64,000 nucleotides of DNA, from NCBI RefSeq assembly GCF_004000985.1, contig NZ_BIMH01000005.1, positions 1-64,000 of the forward strand. The letters are read 5' to 3'. This DNA is from Paenibacillus validus NBRC 15382. Its GTDB lineage: Bacteria; Bacillota; Bacilli; Paenibacillales; NBRC-103111. The translations under genes and the position numbers were made by a program. The notes beneath the pieces were generated by a model. The model searched no databases. It was not told where the DNA came from and was given only the letters and a program-made list of their open reading frames with translations. This document shows, one piece after another, positions 55,802-63,908 of this stretch. Position 1 is the first letter of the stretch; every line of letters starts with the position of its first letter.

Positions 55802-57190
55802 ATGGAATACCGGATCGAGAAGGATACGATGGGTGAAATTCAAGTGCCCGCGGATAAGCTGTGGGGTGCGCAAACGCAGCGCAGCCGCGAAAATTTCAAA
55901 ATCGGCACAGAGAGAATGCCGCTCGAGGTCGTTCATGCGTTCGGACTGCTGAAAAAAACGGCGGCGCAAGCGAACCTGAAGCTAAACAAGCTGGAAGCGG
56001 TTAAAGCCGAGGCGATCGTGCAGGCGGCCGGCGAGGTGGAGGAAGGGCGATGGGACGATCATTTCCCGCTCGTTGTATGGCAAACCGGCAGCGGTACGCA
56101 GTCGAACATGAACGCCAACGAAGTGATCGCGCGGCTGGCCAACGAGCAATTGGAGCGCCGGGGCGCGGACGTGCGCATCCATCCGAACGACGACGTCAAC
56201 CGCTCGCAAAGCTCGAACGATACGTTCCCGACGGCGATGCATATCGCCGGTGTGCTGGCGCTGCATCGCCGGCTGTTTCCGGCACTGGACGCGCTGAAGG
56301 CGACGCTGAAACAAAAGTCCGAAGCGTTCGCGGACATTGTGAAAATCGGCCGGACGCACTTGCAGGATGCGACCCCGCTAACGCTCGGCCAGGAAATCAG
56401 CGGCTGGTGGGCGATGCTGGACAAAACCGAACGTATGATTCGGCAAAGTCTCGAGTCGATGTACGAGCTGGCGATCGGAGGCACGGCGGTCGGCACCGGA
56501 CTGAATGCGCATCCGGCGTTCGGGGAGACGACCGCTGCGGAGATCGCCCGCGAAACCGGATTGCCGTTCGTCAGCGCCGACAACAAGTTTCACGGGCTGA
56601 CGAGCCACGATCAGATCGTGTATACGCACGGGGCGTTGAAGGCATTGGCGGCCGATTTAATGAAAATCGCCAACGACGTCCGCTGGCTGGCCAGCGGTCC
56701 GCGCAGCGGCATCGGCGAACTGACGATCCCGGAGAACGAGCCGGGCAGCTCAATCATGCCCGGCAAGGTGAACCCGACACAGAGTGAAGCGATGACGATG
56801 GTTACCTGCCAGGTGATGGGCAACGACGCCGTAATCGGCTTTGCGGCAAGTCAAGGAAATTTTGAATTAAACGTGTTCAAGCCGGTCATCATTCACAATT
56901 TCCTGCAGTCGGTCCGCCTGCTCGCCGACGCGATGAATTCGTTCAACGAGCATTGCGCCGTCGGCATCGAACCGAACCGCGCGGTCATTACGCGCCATCT
57001 GGAGCAGTCGCTTATGCTGGTGACGGCGCTTAATCCGCATATCGGCTACGAGAAGGCGGCGTCGATCGCCAAGACTGCCCATCGGGAAGGGCTGACCCTG
57101 AAGGAAGCGGCGGTGCGCAGCGGCTACTTGACGGCTGAGCGGTTCGACGAGGTCGTACGGCCGGAGAACATGATTCGGCCGGAAGCGTAA
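55802..57190 (+). CDS. fumC: Fumarate hydratase class II (FumC)
   Basis: 462 residues. The iron-free, tetrameric fumarase of the TCA cycle. [22 protein letters not shown] at the start, [13 protein letters not shown] near residue 96, [16 protein letters not shown] near 183 with the catalytic histidine, and the signature [13 protein letters not shown] near 317. ATG 55802 lies 10 bases after GGAGG; 27 further bases upstream are open but lack homology. It is monocistronic with a terminator. Confidence 0.95.
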   Translation: MEYRIEKDTMGEIQVPADKLWGAQTQRSRENFKIGTERMPLEVVHAFGLLKKTAAQANLKLNKLEAVKAEAIVQAAGEVEEGRWDDHFPLVVWQTGSGTQSNMNANEVIARLANEQLERRGADVRIHPNDDVNRSQSSNDTFPTAMHIAGVLALHRRLFPALDALKATLKQKSEAFADIVKIGRTHLQDATPLTLGQEISGWWAMLDKTERMIRQSLESMYELAIGGTAVGTGLNAHPAFGETTAAEIARETGLPFVSADNKFHGLTSHDQIVYTHGALKALAADLMKIANDVRWLASGPRSGIGELTIPENEPGSSIMPGKVNPTQSEAMTMVTCQVMGNDAVIGFAASQGNFELNVFKPVIIHNFLQSVRLLADAMNSFNEHCAVGIEPNRAVITRHLEQSLMLVTALNPHIGYEKAASIAKTAHREGLTLKEAAVRSGYLTAERFDEVVRPENMIRPEA

Positions 57191-57207
57191 CTGGCGGCGG
57201 AGACAAT

Positions 57208-57246
57208 AACAAGGCCTTGAGCATCACGCTCAAGGCCGTTTTTGTT
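57208..57246. terminator. Rho-independent terminator, usable both ways
   Basis: AACAAGGCCTTGAGC near 57208-57222 pairs with GCTCAAGGCC at 57228-57237, followed by GTTTTTGTT. Confidence 0.85.
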
Positions 57247-57272
57247 ACTCGCAAAGGGTTCATGTCATGCAC

Positions 57273-57662
57273 TTACTTCCCGGAGTCCTTGCTGTTTCGA
57301 TCGATCACTTCCAGCGGGCCATACAGGCCCGTCCCCTCCGAATCGCCGGACTCTACGAAACGCTTGAGCGTGGACAGCTTGTTTTCCCAAAAGCGCTCGT
57401 AATAAGCGAGCCATCGCTTCAATTCGAGGAGCGGTTCCGGTTCAAGCCGGTATCGCGTCTCTCGCCCGACTTTCCTATCCTTGACAAGACCTGCGTCGGC
57501 CAGAATGCGAAGATGCTTCGAAACGGCTGTCCGGCTTATCGGAAAGTGTCCGCTGATGACGGTGACAGGCATTTCCTGGTCGACAAGCAATTTCAGCAGC
57601 TTGCGGCGGGTAGGATCGGCGATCGCTTGAAAGACGTCGTTTTTCGCGGATGGTGCCGCCAT
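57273..57662 (-). CDS. ArsR-family transcriptional repressor
   Basis: 129 residues. A winged helix-turn-helix starts FQAIADPTRRKLLKLLV, with recognition helix ISRTAVSKHLRILADAGLV near residue 43 and RETRYRLEPEPL as the wing. The C-terminal tail has no metal-binding cysteines, so it is the metal-free SdpR-like type found paired with AHSA1/SRPBCC genes. It starts one base after the AHSA1 stop, so the pair is translationally coupled. It probably acts at the palindromes at 58146-58190. Confidence 0.88.
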   Translation of the reverse strand: MAAPSAKNDVFQAIADPTRRKLLKLLVDQEMPVTVISGHFPISRTAVSKHLRILADAGLVKDRKVGRETRYRLEPEPLLELKRWLAYYERFWENKLSTLKRFVESGDSEGTGLYGPLEVIDRNSKDSGK

Positions 57663-57663
57663 C

Positions 57664-58089
57664 TTAGGCCTCTACATACTTGCGCAGCGACTGCTGAAGT
57701 CCGGCCCAGCCATTGTTCATGCGATCGCGCACCAGCGTGTGCGTTTCCCCGAATTCAGTGACTTTGTCGGCATCCCAGCCGGAATGGATCAGCGTAAACT
57801 CCGTTTTGCCGTCCAGGTCGATCAATTCGAAAGTCAGCGTCCAGTCCGCTCCCCATCGGAAGGAGAGCTTGTTCGGAGGATCGATTTCCGTTACTTTGCA
57901 GGGTGACTTGCCGAACGGACCCGCCTCCAAGTGAAACTCAAAGCCGGCTACAGGCTGAAAATCATTCGGCATGAACCAGGCCGCAATACCTTCGGATGTA
58001 GCAACGGCGTCCCACACCTTGCGAATCGGGGCGTTCAGCACCAGCGTCTGGCGAATGTCGGGCAGTGATTGTGAATGGTCGTTTTCCAT
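57664..58089 (-). CDS. SRPBCC/AHSA1-like protein
   Basis: 141 residues, a helix-grip (Bet v1-like) fold of the AHSA1 type: IRQTLVLNAPIRKVWDAVATSEGIAAWF at the start and GETHTLVRDRMNNGWAGLQQSLRKYV at the end. It likely binds a hydrophobic small molecule. It is first in a two-gene operon with the ArsR-type repressor, a common pairing whose ligand is unknown. AGGAATTCTC precedes ATG 58089. Confidence 0.86.
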   Translation of the reverse strand: MENDHSQSLPDIRQTLVLNAPIRKVWDAVATSEGIAAWFMPNDFQPVAGFEFHLEAGPFGKSPCKVTEIDPPNKLSFRWGADWTLTFELIDLDGKTEFTLIHSGWDADKVTEFGETHTLVRDRMNNGWAGLQQSLRKYVEA

Positions 58090-58145
58090 GAGAATTCCTC
58101 CAATACCGGAATGGGTTGTTTGTTCGCTTGTGCTCTTATCGATAA

Positions 58146-58161
58146 GAAACCATTTGGTTTC
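58146..58161. promoter_or_regulatory. Operator palindrome at the ArsR/AHSA1 transcription start
   Basis: GAAACCA-TT-TGGTTTC is a perfect 7-bp inverted repeat overlapping the expected transcription start. Its core ACCnTTTGGTTnC recurs at 58179-58191, 30 bases (about three helical turns) away, on the other side of the -10 box. Confidence 0.65.
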
Positions 58162-58168
58162 GTTATGT

Positions 58169-58198
58169 ATTATATGACACCTTTTGGTTGCATGTCAA
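58169..58198 (-). promoter_or_regulatory. Consensus sigma-A promoter of the AHSA1-ArsR operon
   Basis: On the minus strand TTGACA (58198-58193), an 18-base spacer, then TATAAT (58174-58169). Both boxes are perfect; operator-like repeats lie in the spacer and at the start site, so repression would be strong. Confidence 0.75.
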
Positions 58199-58234
58199 AT
58201 GATGGGATGCAGCGAGGGGAGGCACCAATTATTT

Positions 58235-58253
58235 AATCGTAATTAATACTATT
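58235..58253 (+). promoter_or_regulatory. Zur-box-like site 1
   Basis: AATCGTAATTAATACTATT keeps the left half of the B. subtilis Zur box (ATCGTAAT) and a degenerate right half. Confidence 0.5.
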
Positions 58254-58288
58254 TACAAAGGGGGCGAAATCAGATAGAATGTATTTAG

Positions 58289-58305
58289 ATAGTAATAATT
58301 ACGAA
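58289..58305 (+). promoter_or_regulatory. Zur-box-like site 2
   Basis: ATAGTAATAATTACGAA, centred on 58297, matches the Zur consensus ATCGTAATnATTACGAT except at two outer positions. Confidence 0.65.
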
Positions 58306-58340
58306 TAAATCCAGGGTTGGAGTTTATTTTATGCTCAATA

Positions 58341-58357
58341 TACGTAAATATTACGTA
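58341..58357 (+). promoter_or_regulatory. Zur-box-like site 3
   Basis: TACGTAA-ATA-TTACGTA is a perfect palindrome with the Zur-type GTAA/TTAC core, 53 bases before the GTPase start. Confidence 0.55.
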
Positions 58358-58409
58358 TAATTAACTAACTGTTTTACTTGTGTAGTCCAAATAAAGGAGA
58401 GTGTGTCCC

Positions 58410-59657
58410 ATGCAAGAAGCGCATATCGTCTCAAAGGAAAAGCTGCTGCCGGTCACAGTGTTGAGCGGGTATTTAGGAGCGGGCAAAACGACCGTGTTGA
58501 ACCATGTGTTGAACAATCGCCAAGGCTTGAAGGTGGCCGTCATCGTCAACGACCTCAGCGAGGTGAATATCGACGCAGAGCTGATCAAAGAGGGAGGGGG
58601 CTTATCCCGCACGGAAGAAAAGCTGGTCGAGATGTCTAACGGCTGTATATGCTGTACACTGCGGGAGGACTTGCTGCGCGAGGTAGAGCGGCTGGCGAAG
58701 GATGGCCGATTCGATTACATCCTTATTGAATCGACCGGCGTAGGCGAACCGGTTCCCGTCGCGCAAACCTTCACGTATATCGATGAAGAGCACGGCATCG
58801 ATCTGTCTACCTATTGCCGCCTCGATACCATGGTCACCGTCGTTGACGCTTACCGGTTCTGGCACGATTTCTCGTCCGGCGAGACGCTGCTGGAGCGGCA
58901 GCAGGCCGTGGGCGAAGACGATACGCGTGATGTCGTAGATTTGCTCATCAGCCAGATTGAGTTTTGCGACGTGCTGCTGTTGAACAAATGCGATCTCGTC
59001 CAGGAGGACGAATTGAATGAATTGGAGCAGGTGCTGCGTAAACTTCAGCCTCGGGCATCGATTGTTCGCACGTCTCACGGGAAGGTCGAACCGAAGGAGA
59101 TTTTGAATACCGGACGGTTTAATTTCGAGAAAGCCAGTACGTCGGCCGGGTGGATGCAGGAGCTGCAGAACGCCCATCATACGCCGGAGACGGAGGAGTA
59201 CGGTATATCTTCTTTCGTATACGAACGGCGCAGACCCTTCCATACGGAACGTCTGACGGCATGGATGGCCGATTGGCCGGAGGAGGTTGTCCGCGCGAAG
59301 GGTATTTTGTGGCTGGCTACCCGAAACGCGGTTGCCCAAAATTTAAGCCAAGCCGGCCCCTCGATTCAAATCGGACCGGCGGGCTTGTGGGTTGCCGCCC
59401 TTCCGGCAGCGGAAAGGGAGGCGACCTTGGCCGAAGAGCCCGAGCTCAAGCTGGATTGGGACCCGGTATACGGCGACCGGATCACCAAGCTTGTGCTGAT
59501 CGGCATAAACATGGACAAGGCCGTACTAACCGAAGGACTCGACCGGTGCCTGCTGACCGACGCTGAGATGCAGTCGAACTGGAGCAAGTTGAAGGATGAA
59601 CTGCCGAATGCCTCATCCGAACAACTCGAAATGATCCTGTCCGGCTCGGAAAAGTAG
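58410..59657 (+). CDS. COG0523 GTPase (YciC/ZigA-type zinc metallochaperone)
   Basis: 415 residues of the CobW/COG0523 family. P-loop SGYLGAGKTT near residue 19, the metal-binding CxCC in NGCICCTLRE near 77, ESTGVGEPVP (Walker B) near 110, NKCDL near 196, and a C-terminal CobW_C domain. Such GTPases hand zinc to client enzymes during starvation. The three Zur-like palindromes upstream support the zinc role. ATG 58410 lies about 10 bases after AAAGGAG. It has its own terminator. Confidence 0.88.
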   Translation: MQEAHIVSKEKLLPVTVLSGYLGAGKTTVLNHVLNNRQGLKVAVIVNDLSEVNIDAELIKEGGGLSRTEEKLVEMSNGCICCTLREDLLREVERLAKDGRFDYILIESTGVGEPVPVAQTFTYIDEEHGIDLSTYCRLDTMVTVVDAYRFWHDFSSGETLLERQQAVGEDDTRDVVDLLISQIEFCDVLLLNKCDLVQEDELNELEQVLRKLQPRASIVRTSHGKVEPKEILNTGRFNFEKASTSAGWMQELQNAHHTPETEEYGISSFVYERRRPFHTERLTAWMADWPEEVVRAKGILWLATRNAVAQNLSQAGPSIQIGPAGLWVAALPAAEREATLAEEPELKLDWDPVYGDRITKLVLIGINMDKAVLTEGLDRCLLTDAEMQSNWSKLKDELPNASSEQLEMILSGSEK

Positions 59658-59717
59658 CGGTCTCCCGTTCGGCAACCGTCAAGACGCAAGGCGTGCGACT
59701 GCAATCCCCGTTGCTCC

Positions 59718-59764
59718 AAAGGACACGTTTCCCTTTCTTCTAGAAGGGGGAAGGTGTCCTTTTT
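59718..59764 (+). terminator. Rho-independent terminator
   Basis: AAAGGACAC at 59718-59726 pairs with GTGTCCTTT at 59754-59762, with inner pairing and TT after it. Confidence 0.8.
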
Positions 59765-59904
59765 CAGCTTCGCGAACGCTTCAAGCAAGCGTGGGAAACC
59801 TGGCCGAGAAGCATGCCGGATTACCGGCAGCGGGTTTACAAAGCTTCGATTATTCGTTACGATTGGCAAAGAAAGTTCTCTGGATACGGAGGCGCGTACA
59901 AGGT

Positions 59905-62319
59905 TTGAAAACTCTTATCATTGCCGAAAAACCGGATATGGGTCGCAATATTGCCGCCGCGATCGATCCGAAAGCGAAGAATCACAGGTCTTATCTCGAA
60001 GGTGAACAATACATTATTACTTGGGCGATCGGCCACTTGGTCGGTTTGGCCGAACCGGATGCGTATGATGAAAAATATAAGAAGTGGAACATCCACGACT
60101 TGCCGATCATTCCCGAACAGTTTAAACTGCTGCCCAATCTCAAAACAAAGGATCAGCTCAAGGTCATCGGGGACTTGGCCAAGCGAAGCAATTTGTTGAT
60201 CAACGCATGCGATGCAGGGCGGGAAGGGCAGCACATTTTCTCCCTCATCCAGCGGTATTTAAAATTGAAACACCCGGTCAAACGGTTGTGGATCTCGGAT
60301 TTGACCCCTGAAACGATCAGGAAAGGCTTTGCTGAATTGAAAGAAGGGGTGGAGTACGACAATTTAACGAAAGCGGCAAGAGCCCGCAGCGAAGCGGATT
60401 GGCTGATCGGTATGAACGGATCGCGCGCGTTCACGACCAAGCATCAGGTGCTGTTATCCGTTGGACGCGTGCAAACGCCCGTCTTGGCGCTGCTGTATGA
60501 TCGCCAGAAGGAAATCGAAGCGTTCAGCTCCCATACCTTTTATGACGTAGAGGCTTATTTTCAGCAAGGGGCTGCGGAATACCGGGGTCTGTGGCAGGGG
60601 GATCGGCTAACGGACCCGGAGAAAGCCGGAGCGCTCGTCAACAAGGTAAAAGGCAAAGCGGGCACGATCCAGTCGTATGAAGTCAAGGACACGAAGGAAT
60701 ACCCGTTTAAGCTGTACGATTTGACCCTTCTGCAGCGGGAAGCGAATGCCAAGTTCGGATTTTCGGCCAAGAAAACGCTGGATGTGGCGCAGGCGCTTTA
60801 CGAAAAACATAAGGTCATCAGCTACCCGAGAACGACATCCAATTATGTGACCGAGTCAAACATCCCGGAAATGCACAAGGCGCTTCAGCAGCTGCGCGGA
60901 ACGGACTATCGTTCGTTTGTTGAAGCGGCCAATCCGCAGCTGGTGCACAAAAACAATAAAGCGGTTTGCAATCCGGCCAAAGTCGAGGATCATCACGCCA
61001 TCCTGCCAACCCTCCGCACGGCGAAAGGGTTGGCGCCGGATGAGGCTAAAGTATACGATTTGATTGTAAGGCGCTTTTTAGCTCATTTTTATCCTGCTGC
61101 CGAATATAAGGTGCATACGGTGCTCACGGAAGTAGAGCGGGAAAAGTTCAAAACGACGGTGAAACAGCTGATTTCCTTGGGATGGAAAGTCCTATACGCC
61201 GATCAGAAAAAGGAAAAGACGACGGCCAAATCCCGCGGTAAATCCGAGAAGGAGGACGATGACGAGAAAGCGGCGGAAGAGGAAGTGACAACTCCGTTCA
61301 ACTTGGACCGAACGCAGGGCGTACACTGCGTGAACGCCATTGCCAAGGAGAAAGAAACCCAGCCCCCCAAAGCTTATACGGAAGGCACGCTGCTGAAAGC
61401 GATGGAAAGCGCCGGGAAGCAGATTGAGGACGAGGAGCTTCGCGACGCGATGAAAGATTCCGGCCTCGGCACGCCGGCCACGCGGGCCGCGATCATTGAG
61501 CGGCTGAAGCAGGTCGGCTATGTCGTCATGCAGGGCAAGCGCATCGAAATTACGACCAAGGGCCGTATGGCCGTCGAGTTGATCCGCGGGGCCGGCGTCG
61601 AGCTGCTCACTTCGCCGGAGATGACCGGCCACTGGGAGCGGCGGCTGAACGAGATTGCGCGCGGTGCGGCTTCCGACGAGACGTTCATGCAGAACGTCAA
61701 GAAATTCACCTTGTCGATCGTCAACAAGGTGCGGGTACAGCGGCCGGCCGCGAAGCAGGCGTTCGGCACCGACGCCGAGCCGGCCAAGGGCGAGAAGCCG
61801 AAGCGCAAAAGCACGGCGCGCGGCAAGGCGGCGGGCGAAGCGGCTGTGCCGGGCGAGCCGTCGCAGGCGGGGCGCGGGAGGCGGAAGCGCAGCGAGGCGG
61901 AGGAAGGAGCAGCGCCGAAGCGTGCGCCGCGCCGGACGGCAGCGGCCCTTGAAGCGGCAGTCGCCGCCTCCTCCGCGGGCGAGGCACCGACGGCGGTCCA
62001 CCCGCAGCGGGCAACCGAGACGGTGCCCCCTTCGGCTGCGGCGACTCGGGAGGCGCTGGGCGCGTGTCCGCGTCCCGGCTGCGGCGGGCATATTATTCGC
62101 GGCAAGCGGGGGTATGGCTGCAGCGCGTATAAGAGCGGCTGCAAGTTCGTGATCTGGAAGGAAGGCGTCGGGGCAGCGCTGACCGATGCCGCCGTTGCGC
62201 GCTTGCTGAAGCAGGGGCGAACGGATACGATGCAGGTATTGGGCGGAAACGGCGTTGCCGTTGAAGGCCGCATCGTGCTTCGCGACCCGAGCACCGGGGA
62301 GTTAAGCGTAGAGCGTTAA
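59905..62319 (+). CDS. Second DNA topoisomerase III (type IA)
   Basis: 804 residues. TOPRIM features are IIAEKPDMGRNIAA at residue 5 and CDAGREGQ near 102 (REGQ as in E. coli TopB); the catalytic tyrosine is Tyr307 in VISYPRTTSNY. GLGTPATRAAII lies near 526. From about 615 to 735 runs an Ala/Lys/Arg/Pro-rich low-complexity linker, then a Cys4 zinc ribbon (CPRPGCGGH…GCSAYKSGC) and a short C-terminal repeat. The start is TTG 59905, 12 bases after GGAGG, because homology begins there. It differs strongly from the TopB at 29038. Confidence 0.9.
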   Translation: MKTLIIAEKPDMGRNIAAAIDPKAKNHRSYLEGEQYIITWAIGHLVGLAEPDAYDEKYKKWNIHDLPIIPEQFKLLPNLKTKDQLKVIGDLAKRSNLLINACDAGREGQHIFSLIQRYLKLKHPVKRLWISDLTPETIRKGFAELKEGVEYDNLTKAARARSEADWLIGMNGSRAFTTKHQVLLSVGRVQTPVLALLYDRQKEIEAFSSHTFYDVEAYFQQGAAEYRGLWQGDRLTDPEKAGALVNKVKGKAGTIQSYEVKDTKEYPFKLYDLTLLQREANAKFGFSAKKTLDVAQALYEKHKVISYPRTTSNYVTESNIPEMHKALQQLRGTDYRSFVEAANPQLVHKNNKAVCNPAKVEDHHAILPTLRTAKGLAPDEAKVYDLIVRRFLAHFYPAAEYKVHTVLTEVEREKFKTTVKQLISLGWKVLYADQKKEKTTAKSRGKSEKEDDDEKAAEEEVTTPFNLDRTQGVHCVNAIAKEKETQPPKAYTEGTLLKAMESAGKQIEDEELRDAMKDSGLGTPATRAAIIERLKQVGYVVMQGKRIEITTKGRMAVELIRGAGVELLTSPEMTGHWERRLNEIARGAASDETFMQNVKKFTLSIVNKVRVQRPAAKQAFGTDAEPAKGEKPKRKSTARGKAAGEAAVPGEPSQAGRGRRKRSEAEEGAAPKRAPRRTAAALEAAVAASSAGEAPTAVHPQRATETVPPSAAATREALGACPRPGCGGHIIRGKRGYGCSAYKSGCKFVIWKEGVGAALTDAAVARLLKQGRTDTMQVLGGNGVAVEGRIVLRDPSTGELSVER

Positions 62320-62344
62320 TATTCTGGTTGAAAAGAGGGAAAAA

Positions 62345-62758
62345 ATGATGAAAGAAATTCCGATTCCGTTCATTCGTACGAATCAAATCGGCATCGTCGT
62401 TTTCGTAGTGCTGGCAATCGTCTTGCAGCAGCCCGCACTGATTGCGGCGTTATGGGCGGTGCAATTGATTATGTTATGGCGGGGCATCCGGGTCAATGTG
62501 TTCGTGCAGCTGGCATCGCCCTTTTTGAAGCATCGCATCCAGGGAGCGCAAACCGAGGCGGCGGAGCTCAGCCGGTTTAACAACTCCATCGCGGTGACGC
62601 TGCTGACCGTGTCCATGATTGCGTTCTGGCTGGATCCTTCCGGCTGGAGCGGCTATGTGGCGGCTGCACTTGTAGCCGTGGCCGCTTTCGTCGCGATTTG
62701 CGGCTTTTGCGTAGGATGCTTCCTGTATTATCAATTTAAACGGTTGCGGCGGCGTTAA
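62345..62758 (+). CDS. DUF4395 membrane protein
   Basis: 137 residues with about four hydrophobic helices (VVFVVLAIVLQQPALIAALW; IAVTLLTVSMIAFWL; GYVAAALVAVAAFVA) and the DUF4395 motif GFCVGCFLYYQF near the end, a paired-cysteine site seen also near thioredoxin-like membrane proteins. A redox role is guessed, not shown. AGAGGG lies 5-6 bases before ATG 62345 (ATG 62348 is equally possible). It follows the topoisomerase gene by 25 bases. Confidence 0.78.
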   Translation: MMKEIPIPFIRTNQIGIVVFVVLAIVLQQPALIAALWAVQLIMLWRGIRVNVFVQLASPFLKHRIQGAQTEAAELSRFNNSIAVTLLTVSMIAFWLDPSGWSGYVAAALVAVAAFVAICGFCVGCFLYYQFKRLRRR

Positions 62759-62804
62759 CAGCATCATACGAATGACATGAAGGATTAATATAATAGGTAA
62801 ATGT

Positions 62805-62864
62805 AAAGCCATTCCATCAAGACGCCCATTCGGCGGCTGGAGGAATGGCTTTTGATTATTTGCT
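62805..62864 (+). terminator. Terminator after the DUF4395 gene
   Basis: AAAGCCATTCC at 62805-62815 pairs with GGAATGGCTTT at 62852-62862, followed by T. From 62865 to 63006 I see no gene. Confidence 0.75.
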
Positions 62865-63006
62865 TTGAATAGCGCTAACTGCTTATCTAAAAATGATTTC
62901 TTGTGCGGGAACTATTCATATTGACGTCTACAAATTCGGCAGTTTTCAAGCTGCATGAAAAATTCTAGCAGTCGTGAAGTCATGTATCCACTCAAAGTCA
63001 AAAATT

Positions 63007-63266
63007 TTATTGGTGTACACCATAAATGTACCCGTATTGGGATAGCCCAGCCCCTGTAGCGCCCATAGCACCTGTGGCACCAGCGGCGCCCGTAGCACCA
63101 GCAGCGCCCGTAGCGCCAGTGGCTCCCGCTGCACCAGCAGCGCCCGTAGCACCAGCGGCTCCAGTAGCCCTCGTATACCTTGAGGACCTTGTGCTCCTTG
63201 TTGCCCTTGTGGTCCTCGTGGACCTTGTGCACCAACAAATTTATTGATGCTGCCGCTTTTCGCCGC
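63007..63266 (-). pseudogene. Collagen-like spore-surface gene remnant
   Basis: Reading on the minus strand, the sequence after the hemolysin III stop gives SINKFVGAQGPRGPQGQQGAQ and further GPQGIRG. About position 63169 the frame breaks, and one frame over it continues as perfect Gly-X-Y triplets (GATGAAGATGAAGATG…), about 15 of them, ending GLSQYGYIYGVHQ and stop at 63009-63007. One extra G at the GGG near 63168-63170 would join the frames. GLSxYGYIY is the junction to the C-terminal domain of BclA-like exosporium proteins, which is missing. No start codon precedes it. Confidence 0.72.
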
Positions 63267-63908
63267 TTAGTTCGGTAGGACGTAGAAATAAACGGAAATG
63301 AAGTGGCTGACGCTGCCGAGCAGGACGAAGGTATGCCAGATGGCGTGATGATAAGGAATCTTCCTCCACAAATAAAACACGGTGCCGAACGTGTACAGGA
63401 TCCCTCCGATGACAAGCCACATGACGCCGGGCTCGGGCAGCTGCTGTACCAGCGGCCGGAAGGCGAGAATAATCATCCATCCCATGGCGATGTAGAATAT
63501 TGTCGACAGCACGTTGAATCGTTTAACGAAAAACAGCTTGAAGATGATGCCGGCGAGCGCCAGTCCCCAGACAACGCCGAACAAGCTCCATCCTAGCGGG
63601 CTGCGAATCGTCACCAGCAGGAAAGGGGTGTACGTGCCTGCGATCAGGACATAGATGGCGGCATGGTCCATAATCTCGAAGAGGTTGATCCAGCGTTCCT
63701 TGCGGGCGCTGTGCAGCAGGGTGGAGCACACGTAAAGCAGGATTAGGGACACGCCGAAAATGGCGAAGCTGACGATGTGCCAGGGCGTACCGTACAGCGA
63801 AGAACGGACGACCAGCAGGACGAGAGCGGCCACGCTGAGCACGGCTCCGATGCCGTGGCTGATAGCGTTGGCGCGTTCTTGTTTAAGAGCGGCGGCATTC
63901 ACGGGCAT
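63267..63908 (-). CDS. Hemolysin III/TrhA family membrane protein (PAQR)
   Basis: 213 residues with seven hydrophobic helices. Metal-site residues of the PAQR/hemolysin III family are in place: the Ser and His of CSTLLHSARKERW near residue 61, the Asp of IMDHAAIYVLIAGTYTP near 81, and the two His of PYHHAIWHTFVLLGS near 190. These proteins affect membrane fluidity and energetics. It starts at ATG 63908, four bases after AAGGAG. The upstream 92 bases to the window end hold no recognised gene. Confidence 0.9.
   Translation of the reverse strand: MPVNAAALKQERANAISHGIGAVLSVAALVLLVVRSSLYGTPWHIVSFAIFGVSLILLYVCSTLLHSARKERWINLFEIMDHAAIYVLIAGTYTPFLLVTIRSPLGWSLFGVVWGLALAGIIFKLFFVKRFNVLSTIFYIAMGWMIILAFRPLVQQLPEPGVMWLVIGGILYTFGTVFYLWRKIPYHHAIWHTFVLLGSVSHFISVYFYVLPN

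Noticed and set aside
59905-62319. Second topoisomerase III as a zinc-free backup under Zur control
   Set aside because: It retains a Cys4 zinc ribbon at its C terminus, and a terminator separates it from the Zur-like promoter.
59905-62319. REGQ in its TOPRIM motif as an inactivating change
   Set aside because: E. coli TopB has REGQ at the same place, so it is a normal variant.
63050-63170. Short tandem repeats resembling a CRISPR or satellite
   Set aside because: The 9-base periodicity is that of Gly-X-Y codons; no spacers or constant repeats exist.
63026-63247. Plus-strand open frame rich in Pro-Val-Ala-Pro repeats
   Set aside because: It is the exact antisense of the Gly-X-Y triplets; the minus-strand reading has collagen-like sense and a family-specific ending.
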